A stretch of 45,928 nt of DNA from Arthrobacter rhizosphaerae (GTDB lineage Bacteria; Actinomycetota; Actinomycetes; Actinomycetales; Micrococcaceae), in the NCBI RefSeq assembly GCF_023062595.1, contig NZ_JALLAN010000024.1, positions 1 through 45,928 on the forward strand. The letters are read 5' to 3'. Every line of letters begins with the position of its first letter. Positions within the stretch are counted from its first letter, which is position 1. The translations under genes were made by a program, and so were the position numbers. The notes under the pieces are model-generated. The model was not told where the DNA came from, did no database searches, and saw only the letters and a list, made by a program, of their open reading frames with translations. This document shows positions 24,267-32,340 of the stretch, piece by piece.

Positions 24267-24417
24267 CTACTCGCCGGGGCCATGGGCGGCGGCGGTGTGA
24301 GTGTCGGTGTCGACCCACTGCACCGATGCCTCCGGCATCCACACGATGTCCCCCGGAGCGACATATAGCTGTTCCGTCGAGGTCGTCGATGTGGACGAGT
24401 ATCATTTTCCTGGCCAT
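24267..24417 (-). pseudogene. Possible frameshifted small gene starting like Lsr2
   Basis: ATG 24417 has AAAGGACG six bases ahead and reads MARKMILVHIDDLDGT, resembling the start of Lsr2-type proteins (..ILVDDLDG..). The frame then turns into a His/Arg-rich run. A +1 shift at about codon 18 gives EQLYVAPGDIVWMPEASVQW VDTDTHTAAAHGPGE (broken here for length) and a stop at 24267-24269, which reads like real protein. Either one indel has broken a ~50-residue gene, or two small frames overlap by chance. The Lsr2 likeness covers only the first ~15 residues. Confidence 0.35.
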
Positions 24418-24600
24418 GGGGTACGTCCTTTATTTGTTTGCGGTCAATACCCTGCAGATGTCGGTCTCTCCGGCCTCTAATTTAGTGAATGGGAGGCCCT
24501 GACACTACGTGTTGAGGAGGGCATGGGGGAGACGCCCAATATCCAAGGTAGTGGAACGAGGCCATGGACCGCGTGCTGAAGACCCGGCTGGGCTGCCAGT

Positions 24601-24668
24601 TCCTGTCGAAAAGTTGGGAAAAAACCTAGGGGATTCTTGAGGTTGGATCGCCAGAATTGCCAGCAGCG
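24601..24668 (-). repeat. 68-bp repeat flanking the zinc-ribbon gene, downstream side (copy 1)
   Basis: Shares GGATTCTTGAGGTTGGATCG and CCAGAATTGCCAGCAGCG with 26627-26693. At that second site it lies directly against the partner repeat also found here at 25076-25127, so the zinc-ribbon gene occupies the interval between the two. Confidence 0.8.
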
Positions 24669-24895
24669 GGAAGTTCAGGTCCCGGTGGCATAAGATCCTC
24701 AGCGCCGAAATGGTCTCAGGGAGGTGACGCCATAGCAGCAGGCTCGATGGGGATCCTGCTCCTCTGGGGGAGCAGGTACCCTTCGCCGCTGAGGGCCGCT
24801 GCCAATTGCGCAGTCTGGCGCTTGGTTTTTTGATGCCTGTCCGATCAGATCCGTCAGCATGCAACTGCCTCGCGGCATTGAAAGCCGGGCTCTGA

Positions 24896-25048
24896 TTAGC
24901 CCAGTCCCGGAACCGGCCAGCGCCCGTCGCTATCCCTGTCGTCGTATTTACCGCAGCGTGTGCAGCGCCTGTAGCGGTCACCATCCTCGTTGGATTCGAC
25001 GTGCCATTTGTGGCCCAGATTGGTCTTGCACAGCAGGAACTTGAGCAT
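24896..25048 (-). CDS. Small zinc-ribbon protein
   Basis: 50 residues, too short for many gene finders: MLKFLLCKTNLGHKWHVESN, then EDGDRYRRCTRCGKYDDRD and SDGRWPVPGLG. The ATG at 25048 has GGGAGAG about four bases ahead. Cys7 and the CTRCGK pair, with HKWH nearby, form a plausible zinc site (Cys-x-x-Cys plus Cys/His). A second member lies at 25400-25555 on the other strand. Similar short proteins (LCK..G.HKWH...YRRC.RCGK) are common in Arthrobacter, with unknown function. It is bounded by repeats whose fused, gene-free version is found at 26627-26750. Confidence 0.8.
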   Translation of the reverse strand: MLKFLLCKTNLGHKWHVESNEDGDRYRRCTRCGKYDDRDSDGRWPVPGLG

Positions 25049-25075
25049 GATGCTCTCCCATCCGAAGCACGGTAA

Positions 25076-25127
25076 CCCATAAAGGGTGACCGCTTCCAGC
25101 TTAGATCCCGCCTCCAGTCGCGGCTAC
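25076..25127 (-). repeat. ~52-bp repeat upstream of the zinc-ribbon gene (copy 1)
   Basis: Shares AAAGGGTG, TCCAGCTTAGATCC and GCCTCC with 26697-26750. It lies just upstream of the zinc-ribbon start, so it may carry part of its promoter. Confidence 0.7.
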
Positions 25128-25330
25128 ACTGGCGGCCGCCGCTACAACCGGGATCCGGGACGCCTACACAGCCGAAATCCCGGCCTGGTACGGCTTCGCC
25201 ACACCACCCGAAAAGGAACCTGACAAAACGAGATCCCAAAGTAAACGACTGCACCAACCGTTGGAGTCACTTATGTGTCAGTGCTTTGCCCTACTGATTC
25301 CCCCTTCTGTTGCGATGGTGTGGAGGCCAT

Positions 25331-25395
25331 GATTGGAGTCATAGAGCGGTGCGGTTCAGATCGGAGTCATAGAGCGGTGCGGTTCAGATCGGAGT
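25331..25395 (+). repeat. 32-bp tandem direct repeat
   Basis: Two copies of ATYGGAGTCATAGAGCGGTG followed by CGGTTCAGATC, with a third start (ATCGGAGT) leading into the zinc-ribbon gene at 25400. The last copy supplies that gene's GGAG ribosome site. Possible recent slippage or an operator array. Confidence 0.75.
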
Positions 25396-25399
25396 GGCC

Positions 25400-25555
25400 A
25401 TGATCCAGGCTCTGCTGTGCAGATTTGGAATCCAGCACGATTGGCACATTGAACATGCCGAAGACGGAGGCCTGTACAGGCGTTGTCTGCGCTGCGGTAA
25501 GGACGAGAGTGGTGGCGGCGCCAGCAACGGGTGGGCGTTGAAGAAGTGGTGGTAA
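25400..25555 (+). CDS. Second small zinc-ribbon protein
   Basis: 51 residues: MIQALLCRFGIQHDWHIEHA, then EDGGLYRRCLRCGKDESGG and GASNGWALKKWW. It aligns along its length with the product at 24896-25048 (LLC..x5-6..W H.E..EDG..YRRC.RCGK), so the two are paralogues. ATG 25400 has GGAG five bases ahead. Cys7, His13/His16 and CLRC form a candidate zinc site. The C-terminus differs (basic/aromatic LKKWW). Role unknown; such proteins may bind nucleic acid or a partner protein. Confidence 0.8.
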   Translation: MIQALLCRFGIQHDWHIEHAEDGGLYRRCLRCGKDESGGGASNGWALKKWW

Positions 25556-25688
25556 GCCCGCCGGCTTTTCATACCCAGCTCTTCCGCGCTGACCGGCTTC
25601 GCGATAGGGGTGTCCGCGACCCAATCGCAGAGGATCCGATTGCAGCGTCCGCCAGGGAGGCTTGACCGCAGCCAACGCATAGCCGCCG

Positions 25689-26069
25689 TTAGGCCGGCGG
25701 GATATGAAGCAGCCAGCTCATGGCCTCTTCCCTCGATGTGAAGAATCGTGTGGGGCACGGTGGGATGTGTACGCCAAGGAAGAAGTTTGCGATGATCCTA
25801 TCGACTGGGCTTGATCCGAGTAGGGCTATTCGTGACGCGGCGCAAGGGATGGAGAAAACGGATCTGGCTTGACGGGTGACTGCTTCGGTGTCTGCCATGT
25901 CGACCAACATTGGATTCTCCGAGTCGTTGGCGACTTCATTGACCTTGGCCATCGCCGCGTGCGCATCGGCCGCTTCCAGGACGATCCGGGGTTTCCAAAC
26001 AAGGTGGATCACACCATCGGCACGGAGCTCTACAGTTCCCTTGCCGCTCTGAATAGCAATTGGCTCCAT
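25689..26069 (-). CDS. STAS/SpoIIAA-like protein (DUF7793 type)
   Basis: 126 residues from ATG 26069, chosen for GGGGAG five bases ahead; the longer frame to 26225 lacks support. The protein (MEPIAIQSGKGTVELRADGV then IHLVWKPRIVLEAADAHAAM...) has alternating strands and helices: LVDMADTEAVTRQARSVF, AASRIALLGSSPVDRIIANF, TRFFTSREEAMSWL. This is the pattern of the short STAS/SpoIIAA-like proteins that are frequent and numerous in Arthrobacter. MLVDMADTEAVTR corresponds to the region where anti-sigma antagonists carry a regulatory Ser/Thr, here Thr. A regulatory protein-binding role is likely by family but unproven. Confidence 0.82.
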   Translation of the reverse strand: MEPIAIQSGKGTVELRADGVIHLVWKPRIVLEAADAHAAMAKVNEVANDSENPMLVDMADTEAVTRQARSVFSIPCAASRIALLGSSPVDRIIANFFLGVHIPPCPTRFFTSREEAMSWLLHIPPA

Positions 26070-26249
26070 GTTCACTCCCCACGCGTCTGTATGACCTAGC
26101 GTAAACGGCCTGCCCTGCAGCCCTAAGCTCAGACCCCAAACAAAGGGGGTAGTCATGGGCGAGCCTGCCGTGCACCGTAAGTTGTGGCTTTCGCCGATCG
26201 TTTCGCAGGTGCTGGTTTTCGCCATGTTTCGGGTGAGGGGTTCGGGACC

Positions 26250-26261
26250 TACACTTAGTCA
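26250..26261 (+). promoter_or_regulatory. Likely leaderless promoter (-10 TACACT)
   Basis: TACACT (26250-26255) ends five bases before the ATG at 26261, so transcription would start at or next to the start codon. No Shine-Dalgarno is present, which fits leaderless translation, common in actinobacteria. Confidence 0.55.
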
Positions 26262-26503
26262 TGGATACGATCCCGACGATGTTTTTTGTTATCGTGGCGG
26301 CCTTTGCCTGGCTGGGCTTGATCGTATTTGCTATCCTTCGCTTACGGCGCCGGCGGAGCGGTTCGTCAGCAGTCGTTCCGTCTTCCGTTCCCGTTGACCC
26401 GAACCGTGGCCGGCTTCGCATGGTCCGGGGTCGTTACGGCCGGCGGCGGATCATAGTCCGGCGCGACCGATCCAGGGCGACCGCCAAGAAGGTCCGTGGA
26501 TGA
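26261..26503 (+). CDS. Small single-pass membrane protein with basic tail
   Basis: 80 residues. One N-terminal helix (MFFVIVAAFAWLGLIVFAIL, residues 7-26) is followed at once by a dense basic cytoplasmic tail (RLRRRRSGSS ... GRLRMVRGRYGRRRIIVRRD RSR in pieces). By the positive-inside rule the tail faces the cytoplasm and could bind nucleic acid or lipid head groups. No catalytic motif. It appears leaderless (see the promoter entry). No family recognised. Confidence 0.6.
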   Translation: MDTIPTMFFVIVAAFAWLGLIVFAILRLRRRRSGSSAVVPSSVPVDPNRGRLRMVRGRYGRRRIIVRRDRSRATAKKVRG

Positions 26504-26626
26504 TTGCGGTTAGTCACCTCAACTGCCCAGTGCAGTGGGTGTTCACTCAATCTGCTTCCCGGTGTGCCAGGAGTGGAAGGCATACCGTTCGTGTAGCCCG
26601 GGACGCTAAAGGACCTTGTTGCCTTT

Positions 26627-26750
26627 TCCTGTCAAAAAGTTCGGAAAAGAATAGGGGATTCTTGAGGTTGGATCGCCAGAATTGCCAGCAGCGAGTATCC
26701 CGCAAAGGGTGTCCTAATCCAGCTTAGATCCGGCCTCCGGCCGCAGCTAT
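26627..26750 (-). repeat. Fused copy 2 of the zinc-ribbon flanking repeats
   Basis: The 24601-24668 repeat (here 26627-26693) and the 25076-25127 repeat (here 26697-26750) are joined with only ~3 bases between them, where copy 1 has ~400 bases holding the zinc-ribbon gene. This is what an empty or deleted version of that cassette would look like. Confidence 0.7.
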
Positions 26751-26943
26751 TGCGTACATGGCGCTGGTCAGTAATCGTGCGGGCAGTACCAGCGGGTTCT
26801 TGTTGTACGAAGATCGACCCCCTCACGGGCGGCAGCGAGCCTAAGAGCCCGACACCCAGTGATCAGGATCCAACCACCGCTACGCGGCACTGTCACCCTG
26901 ACACTGATTCGAGTTAAGGGGCGTCTCGAAGGCACAGCCGCGG

Positions 26944-29900
26944 TCATTCGCGGCATGCCGGGGCGTAGGGCCGAGCCCCCAAGAGCTCACCCCACTCCTG
27001 TTCGGTCAGTATTCTTCCCGCGATCCGACACGCGCGTTCCTCCCACGCCGTCGGCTCGGCGACGACCACCTGCGTAGTTCCGTCGGACTGTTCAAGTGCG
27101 ACGGTGCGCTCATCGAGCTCGGCGGGTGCATGGTCCCGTAGGTGCAGGTCGGTGCGAAAGGCCGCCGACCAGTCCCCGAAGTCCGACGTCATGATCGCGC
27201 CGTCTGCTCCGGCGGTCACCAGCTTGCCGGTCGGTCGAAACTCGACCGCGGTGACCGCTCCGTCATGATCCCGGAGCGTCTCCGCGATCTCGCCGGTCTC
27301 GATGCTCGCCACTACGACGTCGTTGCCGGCGGCGATGGCAAGCTGAGGGCCGTCGGGGCTGAAGTCGGCCACCGTTGGAAAGGACGACAGCGGGACGGTG
27401 ATGGGTGCTGCTTGCCCGGAGGAGTCGACGATACGCACCGCGCGCGAGCCATCTCGAACCGCGATCCGGCGGCCATCCGGACTGACGGCGAGAATTCCGT
27501 TGCCGGGGAGCCGATGGAGCTCCTCGCCCGATGCCGTGTCAAGTACGACTGTCGGTCCGAAGCCACTGACGTACATCCGCAAGCCGTCCGGCGAGAACTT
27601 CACCGCACTGTACTGCCAGCCCGGCCCGGGCAGGGGGCCGGGATCGGAACTGATCACGCCCAGATCCAGGAGTATCGGGCCGGTCGGGCCCCCCGCGCCA
27701 CCTCGCCAGAGGGCGATGCTCACGGACGACTCAGACTGCTGTGTGGCCGCGAGCGCTGCGAACAGGGATCCGTCGGCGGAGTATTCGACGTCTATCGCGG
27801 GCCCGCCCATCCCCTCGTAGGTCGACAGGCCGGAGCGTCCCTGCTCTGCGAGATCGAGGGTTCCCGTCCGCCAGCCATCACATCGGGCGTCGGTACAGGG
27901 GTCGGATGCCTCGCTGAACGCTACGGCGCCGGAGACGGGGTCGACGGCCGATGTCACCACTTTCTTGAAGAACGGCGCGTACTCGCCGAGCTGCGATCGG
28001 TCGTCCAGATCGAACAGGCGCACGTCGTGGTCGCTGTCGATCACCGATGCCCGGGTCCCGTCCTCCGCAAGGGACATGCTCACCGCGGCGACTCCGTCTT
28101 CCGGGATCCGGATCACGCTCGTCAGACGGGGTGCGCGCGAGATGACGCGTACGAGGTTGACACGAGTGTCGGAATCGTCCCAGGTGTGGATGGCCTCCAC
28201 AGCGAGTAGCAGCGCGCGGTCGAAGTCCGGCTCCTCCAGCGCCAGCCCCGCGATCCGCCGGGCCTCGGCGACCGTCGCGCGCTCTCCGGCGAGGTTCGCC
28301 TGGAAACCGGCAACGAGGCTCGCCGTCACCGCAAAGATCGCGAGCGCGGCCGCGCCCACGGACACCCAGGAGAGTCGCCGCACCATGCGGCGCTCCTTGC
28401 GAAGCTGGTTCTGCGCGGTAGCGAGTCCTGCGGTCTCATTCGCTGCGGAGGCATCGAGGAAGTCTCGTTCGACCGCCGTGAGTGCGGGAACGACCGCATC
28501 CCGCCAGTGCTGGGCCGCCGTCAGTCGGCCACCGCGATAGAGCTCGCTTTCGGGTCGTCCCATCGCATCCCAGGCGGCCGCCGCGGAACCAAGGTGTCGC
28601 ATGATCCGCTGACCCTCGACATCATCGGCGAGCCATTCCTTCAGGCGTGGCCACTCCCGTGCGAGCGCTTCGTGCGAGAGCTGCACCGACGCCTCATCGG
28701 TCGTGAGCAGTCGTGCGTCTACCAGCCGATCAACGATTTTGGCATGGGCGGCGTCGATGGCGATCCGAGTGCGCTCGACCCGACGAGATATAACCGCACC
28801 GTCCGCGGATGCTTCGACGAGGCGGAGAAGGATGTCGCGCAGCATCCGCGCGCCTTCCGCCGTGAGCGTCGCGAAGACCTCTTCCGCGGTCTTCGCGACA
28901 GCACCGTCGATTTCACCGGACGCCCGATACCCGTCGACCGTCATGACGCGACCCTCACGGCGTGACCACACCTGACGCAGGGCGTGCGACAGCAGCGGAA
29001 GGGTTCTTCCATCAGCGTCGCGGAGGAGTATCTCGACGAGGCCCGGCTCGAGGATGAGCCCGGACTGCTCGGCGGGCTTCTCGGTCATCGCTCGGAGTCC
29101 GTCAGAGCCGAGAGCGGTGAGCATGAGCATGTGCGACTGGATGATTTCGGCGAACCCTGGGTGATCCGCCAGGTCTCCGAGGCGGTCGGCGCGGATCGCG
29201 ACGACGAGCATGCCGCGGACGACCATTCGCGACAGAGCGTCGAAGAACTCCCGGATCTCGGCGGGGTCGTTCGCCGCGAACGCCTGCTCGCATTGATCGA
29301 CGATGAGCAGCGACTCTCCGGCGGGAGGATCGACATCACGAAGGGAATCGATCGGATGCTCGCCGGGCGTCACGATGGCGACCTCGATGCCGTGTGCGAG
29401 GAACCGGGCACCGATTCCCGCCCGAACGAAGGATGACTTGCCGACACCCGATGATCCCGCGATGAGCAGCACGCCGTGCGCCTCGAGCGCGTGGACCGCC
29501 CCGGACAGCTCCTGCTCGCGACCGAAGTACCGCTCGGCGTCCGCCACACCCGCGGGGGGCAGGCCGAAGTACGGACAGTCCGGGCTCGCGGCTCGGAACA
29601 CCTGGTCGGACAGGAGCGATGGATCCTGCCTGAGGATTGCCTGCTCCAGCTCGGCGAGCTCCGTGCACGGATCCAGTCCGAGCTCCGAGGCGAGCAGGCC
29701 CCGCGCCCTGCGCACTGTGGCGAGCGCGTCCGCTTGCCGGCCCTGGCGGTACTGCGCCACGCTCAGCACGACCCAGCGCCGCTCGCGTAGTGGCGCCTCG
29801 GCGACGCGGGCGCGCGCCGATGTGGCGACCTCCTGGACCTCACCTGCGTGGAGCCGTGCGTCAAGAAGCAGCTCCTCGGCCCCGAGACGCATCTCCTCGA

Positions 29901-30339
29901 GGCGACCGGAGGCGATCTGAGCCGGCTCCCAGTCGGGGAGGTCAACGTAGGGTTCGCCCCGCCAGAGCGCGAGCGCCTCCGAGAACGTGTGCGTGGCACG
30001 GTCGGGCTCACCCAACTCCAGCTGCTGCGTACCCCGCTCGACGAGTCTTTCGAACCGTTCCGCGTCGACCTCGACGTGTTCCGGGACCAGTCGGTACCCG
30101 TGCGGGGTGGTCTCGATTCGGGCGGGCGCGATGAGCCGGCGCAACCGCATGACGCACCCTTGGATGACCTTCGACCACGACGCCGGAAGGTCCTCCTCCC
30201 AGAGCGCGGCGGCGAGAGATTCCCCCGAGAGGGGTGCGCCCAGGCGGACCGTAAGCGCACTCATCACCGCACGATCGCGCGGCGCCAGCGGAATCCTACC
30301 GTCGTCGAGTGTCAGCGCTCCGAGAACGCGAACATCCAT
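26944..30339 (-). CDS. Large SARP-type regulator: OmpR-like DNA-binding, BTAD, nSTAND NTPase, membrane helix, WD40-like propeller
   Basis: 1131 residues from ATG 30339 (MDVRVLGALTLDDGRIPLAP, the classic SARP start); the frame continues upstream but that part is Arg-rich non-protein. Residues 1-95 are winged helix and ~96-245 BTAD. Residues ~255-580 are an NTPase of the nSTAND type, introduced by CPYFGLPPAG...YFGREQEL, with P-loop GSSGVGKS (295-302) and Walker B LLIVDQCEQAF (~345). Then comes a helix at 657-678 (VGAAALAIFAVTASLVAGF) and a C-terminal propeller with WD40-like blades (YSADGSLFAALAA, KFSPDGLRMYVSG, VSPDGRRIAV, DFSPDGPQLAIA, EFRPTGKLVTAG). Membrane-linked SARP-STAND proteins are thought to sense a signal through the propeller. 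Divergent from the lipoprotein at 30486, with 11-bp repeats between. Confidence 0.92.
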   Translation of the reverse strand: MDVRVLGALTLDDGRIPLAPRDRAVMSALTVRLGAPLSGESLAAALWEEDLPASWSKVIQGCVMRLRRLIAPARIETTPHGYRLVPEHVEVDAERFERLVERGTQQLELGEPDRATHTFSEALALWRGEPYVDLPDWEPAQIASGRLEEMRLGAEELLLDARLHAGEVQEVATSARARVAEAPLRERRWVVLSVAQYRQGRQADALATVRRARGLLASELGLDPCTELAELEQAILRQDPSLLSDQVFRAASPDCPYFGLPPAGVADAERYFGREQELSGAVHALEAHGVLLIAGSSGVGKSSFVRAGIGARFLAHGIEVAIVTPGEHPIDSLRDVDPPAGESLLIVDQCEQAFAANDPAEIREFFDALSRMVVRGMLVVAIRADRLGDLADHPGFAEIIQSHMLMLTALGSDGLRAMTEKPAEQSGLILEPGLVEILLRDADGRTLPLLSHALRQVWSRREGRVMTVDGYRASGEIDGAVAKTAEEVFATLTAEGARMLRDILLRLVEASADGAVISRRVERTRIAIDAAHAKIVDRLVDARLLTTDEASVQLSHEALAREWPRLKEWLADDVEGQRIMRHLGSAAAAWDAMGRPESELYRGGRLTAAQHWRDAVVPALTAVERDFLDASAANETAGLATAQNQLRKERRMVRRLSWVSVGAAALAIFAVTASLVAGFQANLAGERATVAEARRIAGLALEEPDFDRALLLAVEAIHTWDDSDTRVNLVRVISRAPRLTSVIRIPEDGVAAVSMSLAEDGTRASVIDSDHDVRLFDLDDRSQLGEYAPFFKKVVTSAVDPVSGAVAFSEASDPCTDARCDGWRTGTLDLAEQGRSGLSTYEGMGGPAIDVEYSADGSLFAALAATQQSESSVSIALWRGGAGGPTGPILLDLGVISSDPGPLPGPGWQYSAVKFSPDGLRMYVSGFGPTVVLDTASGEELHRLPGNGILAVSPDGRRIAVRDGSRAVRIVDSSGQAAPITVPLSSFPTVADFSPDGPQLAIAAGNDVVVASIETGEIAETLRDHDGAVTAVEFRPTGKLVTAGADGAIMTSDFGDWSAAFRTDLHLRDHAPAELDERTVALEQSDGTTQVVVAEPTAWEERACRIAGRILTEQEWGELLGARPYAPACRE

Positions 30340-30381
30340 AGGGCCACTGTGCGCCCGGCTCCCGCATCCGTCAAGACGGCT

Positions 30382-30431
30382 GGTACCGGGCCGATACCGG
30401 GCCGACGGGAGCCGGTACCGTGCTGATACCG
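30382..30431 (+). promoter_or_regulatory. Four-heptamer SARP-type operator between divergent genes
   Basis: GGTACCG (30382), GATACCG (30393), a degenerate GACGGGA (30404), GGTACCG (30414) and GATACCG (30425): two good pairs, each with a four-base spacer (11-bp period), ten bases apart around the degenerate unit. Eight bases after the last one TTGACT (30440-30445) is a weak -10; GATAGA (30446) is an alternative. It differs from the TAACG motif, so this regulator should have its own specificity. Confidence 0.6.
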
Positions 30432-30485
30432 GCGCGTACTTGACTGATAGAGCAGCACCGTGCTGCAGGGATCGAAGGACGTGAC

Positions 30486-31226
30486 ATGTGGAATTCAATC
30501 CGGCGCTCCTGCGCCGCTCAGGCGACACGCTCGCGGCGGGTGGGTGTTGTCGTCGCTTTACTGGCGTGCTTCGGTCTCGCCGCGTGCACCGCGACCGAAC
30601 CGCCGTCCCCCGCATCGACCGCGGAGGCTGACACGATCGCACCGTTTCCGGAGAGCGGCGTCATCGACGCCGGCACCTACCTCGTGACCGGCTACCCGGT
30701 GCCCTTCCAGATCACCGTCCCAGACGGCTGGGAGACCTTCGACGGCGCGGGCGTGGGCAAGGACGACCCGGATCTCCCGGATTCATGGAATGGCACCGTG
30801 CTTTTTTGGCCCGCCACCCATGTCCCGACGGACGCATGCGCCTGGAGCGGCGCGCTCGTCCAGGTCGATCCGACGGCTGAGGCGTTCGTCGATGCGATGA
30901 CGGCGCAGGCGTCAACGGTAAGCACGAACCCCGTCAAGGTCGTGGCGGGCGACTACTCCGGCTTCGAATTCGACTACGCCGTCGCGAGCGACGTCGACAT
31001 CACCGACTGCGACGGCGGCAAATTATGCGTCTACTCGAATTCGGCGCAGGACTGCGACGGACGCGTGTACCGAAATGTGGGCGAGCGCGAAACCTACCGA
31101 GCGGTCGACCTGAACGGCGAGCGCGCTGTGATCGCGGTGGGCCAATCCCACGAATCGATGAATCCGGAGCTGACGAGAGAGGCACGCGCCATCTTCGACT
31201 CGATCGAGTTCAGGTCCGACGAGTGA
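30486..31226 (+). CDS. Predicted lipoprotein, divergent from the SARP-STAND regulator
   Basis: 246 residues; ATG 30486 with GAAGGA six bases ahead. The signal peptide is GVVVALLACFGLAACTATE with lipobox LAAC, lipidated Cys ~34, then a Ser/Thr/Pro linker. The mature domain is mixed alpha/beta: YPVPFQITVPDGWETFDG, WNGTVLFWPATHVPTDACAW, YSGFEFDYAVASDVDITDC and RAVDLNGERAVIAVGQSHES. It contains several Cys (DAC, DCDGGKLC, QDC) that may pair outside the cell. Fold and repeats in the shared upstream region suggest that it is the regulator's target and perhaps part of its sensing circuit (inference). Family not recognised beyond actinobacterial lipoprotein. Confidence 0.8.
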   Translation: MWNSIRRSCAAQATRSRRVGVVVALLACFGLAACTATEPPSPASTAEADTIAPFPESGVIDAGTYLVTGYPVPFQITVPDGWETFDGAGVGKDDPDLPDSWNGTVLFWPATHVPTDACAWSGALVQVDPTAEAFVDAMTAQASTVSTNPVKVVAGDYSGFEFDYAVASDVDITDCDGGKLCVYSNSAQDCDGRVYRNVGERETYRAVDLNGERAVIAVGQSHESMNPELTREARAIFDSIEFRSDE

Positions 31227-31323
31227 CCGGCTGATGCGAGTCGGCACATGCGCTGAGAATTGGTGCGGCCGGAACAGGCTGGCCGGATATCAGTTCTGGA
31301 ATGTACCTGCTGCAGAACACGGA

Positions 31324-31357
31324 ACTGCCGCGTCCCCTGTTAGGGGAGCGCGGCAGT
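31324..31357 (+). terminator. Hairpin after the lipoprotein gene
   Basis: ACTGCCGCGTCCCCT (31324-31338) pairs with AGGGGAGCGCGGCAGT (31342-31357) with one bulge and a three-base loop. A diverged relative of the same hairpin precedes repeat copy C (35480-35509), so it also belongs to that repeat family. Confidence 0.7.
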
Positions 31358-31387
31358 CGCTATTTGCGGCATGGAATGTGGCGATAA

Positions 31388-31891
31388 GGGGCTGTGTACA
31401 ACGCGCACAGATTTGGCGTCGGACTGGCTCGATGTCGGCCTGATTGGCACGGATTGCGTATGTTTTCGGGAGTTCCCCGTGTTTGCAAGGGCTGGAATGC
31501 GGTTCGAGTCCCACCTCGGGCACAGCAGATCCCCTCGTCAGAGGGGATTTTTGCTTTAACGTGTGTACAAAGCTTGTGGTGGCGTCCCTCTGACGCTAGT
31601 GCGCGGGCTCTGGCCTGGCCCCCGCGGTGGCCTATTCAGGTGTGTGGGTGGCGGGTTCAGGTCCCTGGCTGGTGGGCGCTCCGCCTGCTGTGGTGGGCTA
31701 TGCGTTCCTTTCGTGGGTTATGGCGGACTGGTTGGCCGCTTACCTGGCCATGGTCCGTGCCTGTCTTGATGACATGACTTGGGCCAACTGTTTCTAAAGT
31801 TTCTTCCTACCTGGATGCTCCGAGTCGTCTAGGTGCGCGGGGTCGGTAAGGCCATTTGTCGGGCTAAAGGTGGTGTGGACATTGTCCACAC
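31388..31891 (+). repeat. ~0.5-kb palindrome-bounded repeat, copy B
   Basis: It starts with a degenerate palindrome (CTGTGTACAACGCGCACAG), then the 56-bp tRNA-like block (31469-31524), then a T-tailed terminator (ATCCCCTC-gtca-GAGGGGAT, 31529-31548). Next comes ~320 bp nearly identical to copy C, and it ends at a perfect palindrome GTGTGGACA-T-TGTCCACAC (31873-31891). No start-to-stop protein is shared by both copies with a ribosome site, so it may be non-coding, with a MITE-like or RNA role. Confidence 0.8.
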
Positions 31892-31903
31892 TGCCTAGAT
31901 TGC

Positions 31904-32205
31904 CGTCTCATCCGCGAGTACGACGCCGAACTGGTGACGAACGTTGCCGAGATGGCGGAGCTCGCGCGATTCGGCTCGGTCGGCGACGAGGATGGCGCTT
32001 CCGGGCCGCGGCCGGGCTGATGGTCACAGGTGGAGACCCGGGTCATCGACGCGCTGTCCGCGAGAAGCCCTCGGGCGGTCGAGGTTGTCGCCCTGCGGAG
32101 TGGTCTCTCGATGCACAGACGCAGGCGGTCCCGGACGCGCTGGAACTCGGAGGCGCTGCGGCGCTTCGGGAGCGCGGCTGGGTGCGGACCGGGGGAGCGC
32201 GGTAA
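31904..32205 (+). pseudogene. dprA: 3' fragment of a dprA-like gene, frameshifted
   Basis: One frame begins RLIREYDAELVTNVAEMAEL, matching the part of DprA just after the Rossmann core, and stops early. A second gives QVETRVIDALSARSPRAVEV then VALRSGLS, the start of the C-terminal winged helix. A third ends LELGGAAALRERGWVRTGG and stop. Together they are the last ~95 residues of DprA (DNA-processing protein of natural competence) broken by at least two shifts. The nucleotide-binding core is absent. The fragment abuts the right palindrome of repeat copy B, which suggests a rearrangement brought it here. Confidence 0.6.
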
Positions 32206-32340
32206 CCCTTCATTCCTCCCAAAGGTCTGTCACGCTGGGGATTTCGCGCCCACTGACCTTGCCTTCATCCGCCCGTCGTAGGCTCGATCTCCCCGCTTGG
32301 AGAAGGAGGGCGTCCATTGAGTGTGCTGCAGGGTCGAGTG

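Noticed and set aside
27142..28209. 355-codon plus-strand frame
   Set aside because: Antisense shadow of the propeller part of the SARP-STAND regulator.
30340..30642. N-terminal extension of the SARP-STAND regulator by 101 codons
   Set aside because: It would translate the divergent promoter and heptamer repeats and even the start of the lipoprotein gene. The family start (MDVRVLGAL) lies at 30339.
31563..31769. Cys/Gly-rich frame conserved in repeats B and C
   Set aside because: It is conserved only because the DNA is nearly identical. It has no ribosome site, and an alternative hydrophobic frame is equally open.
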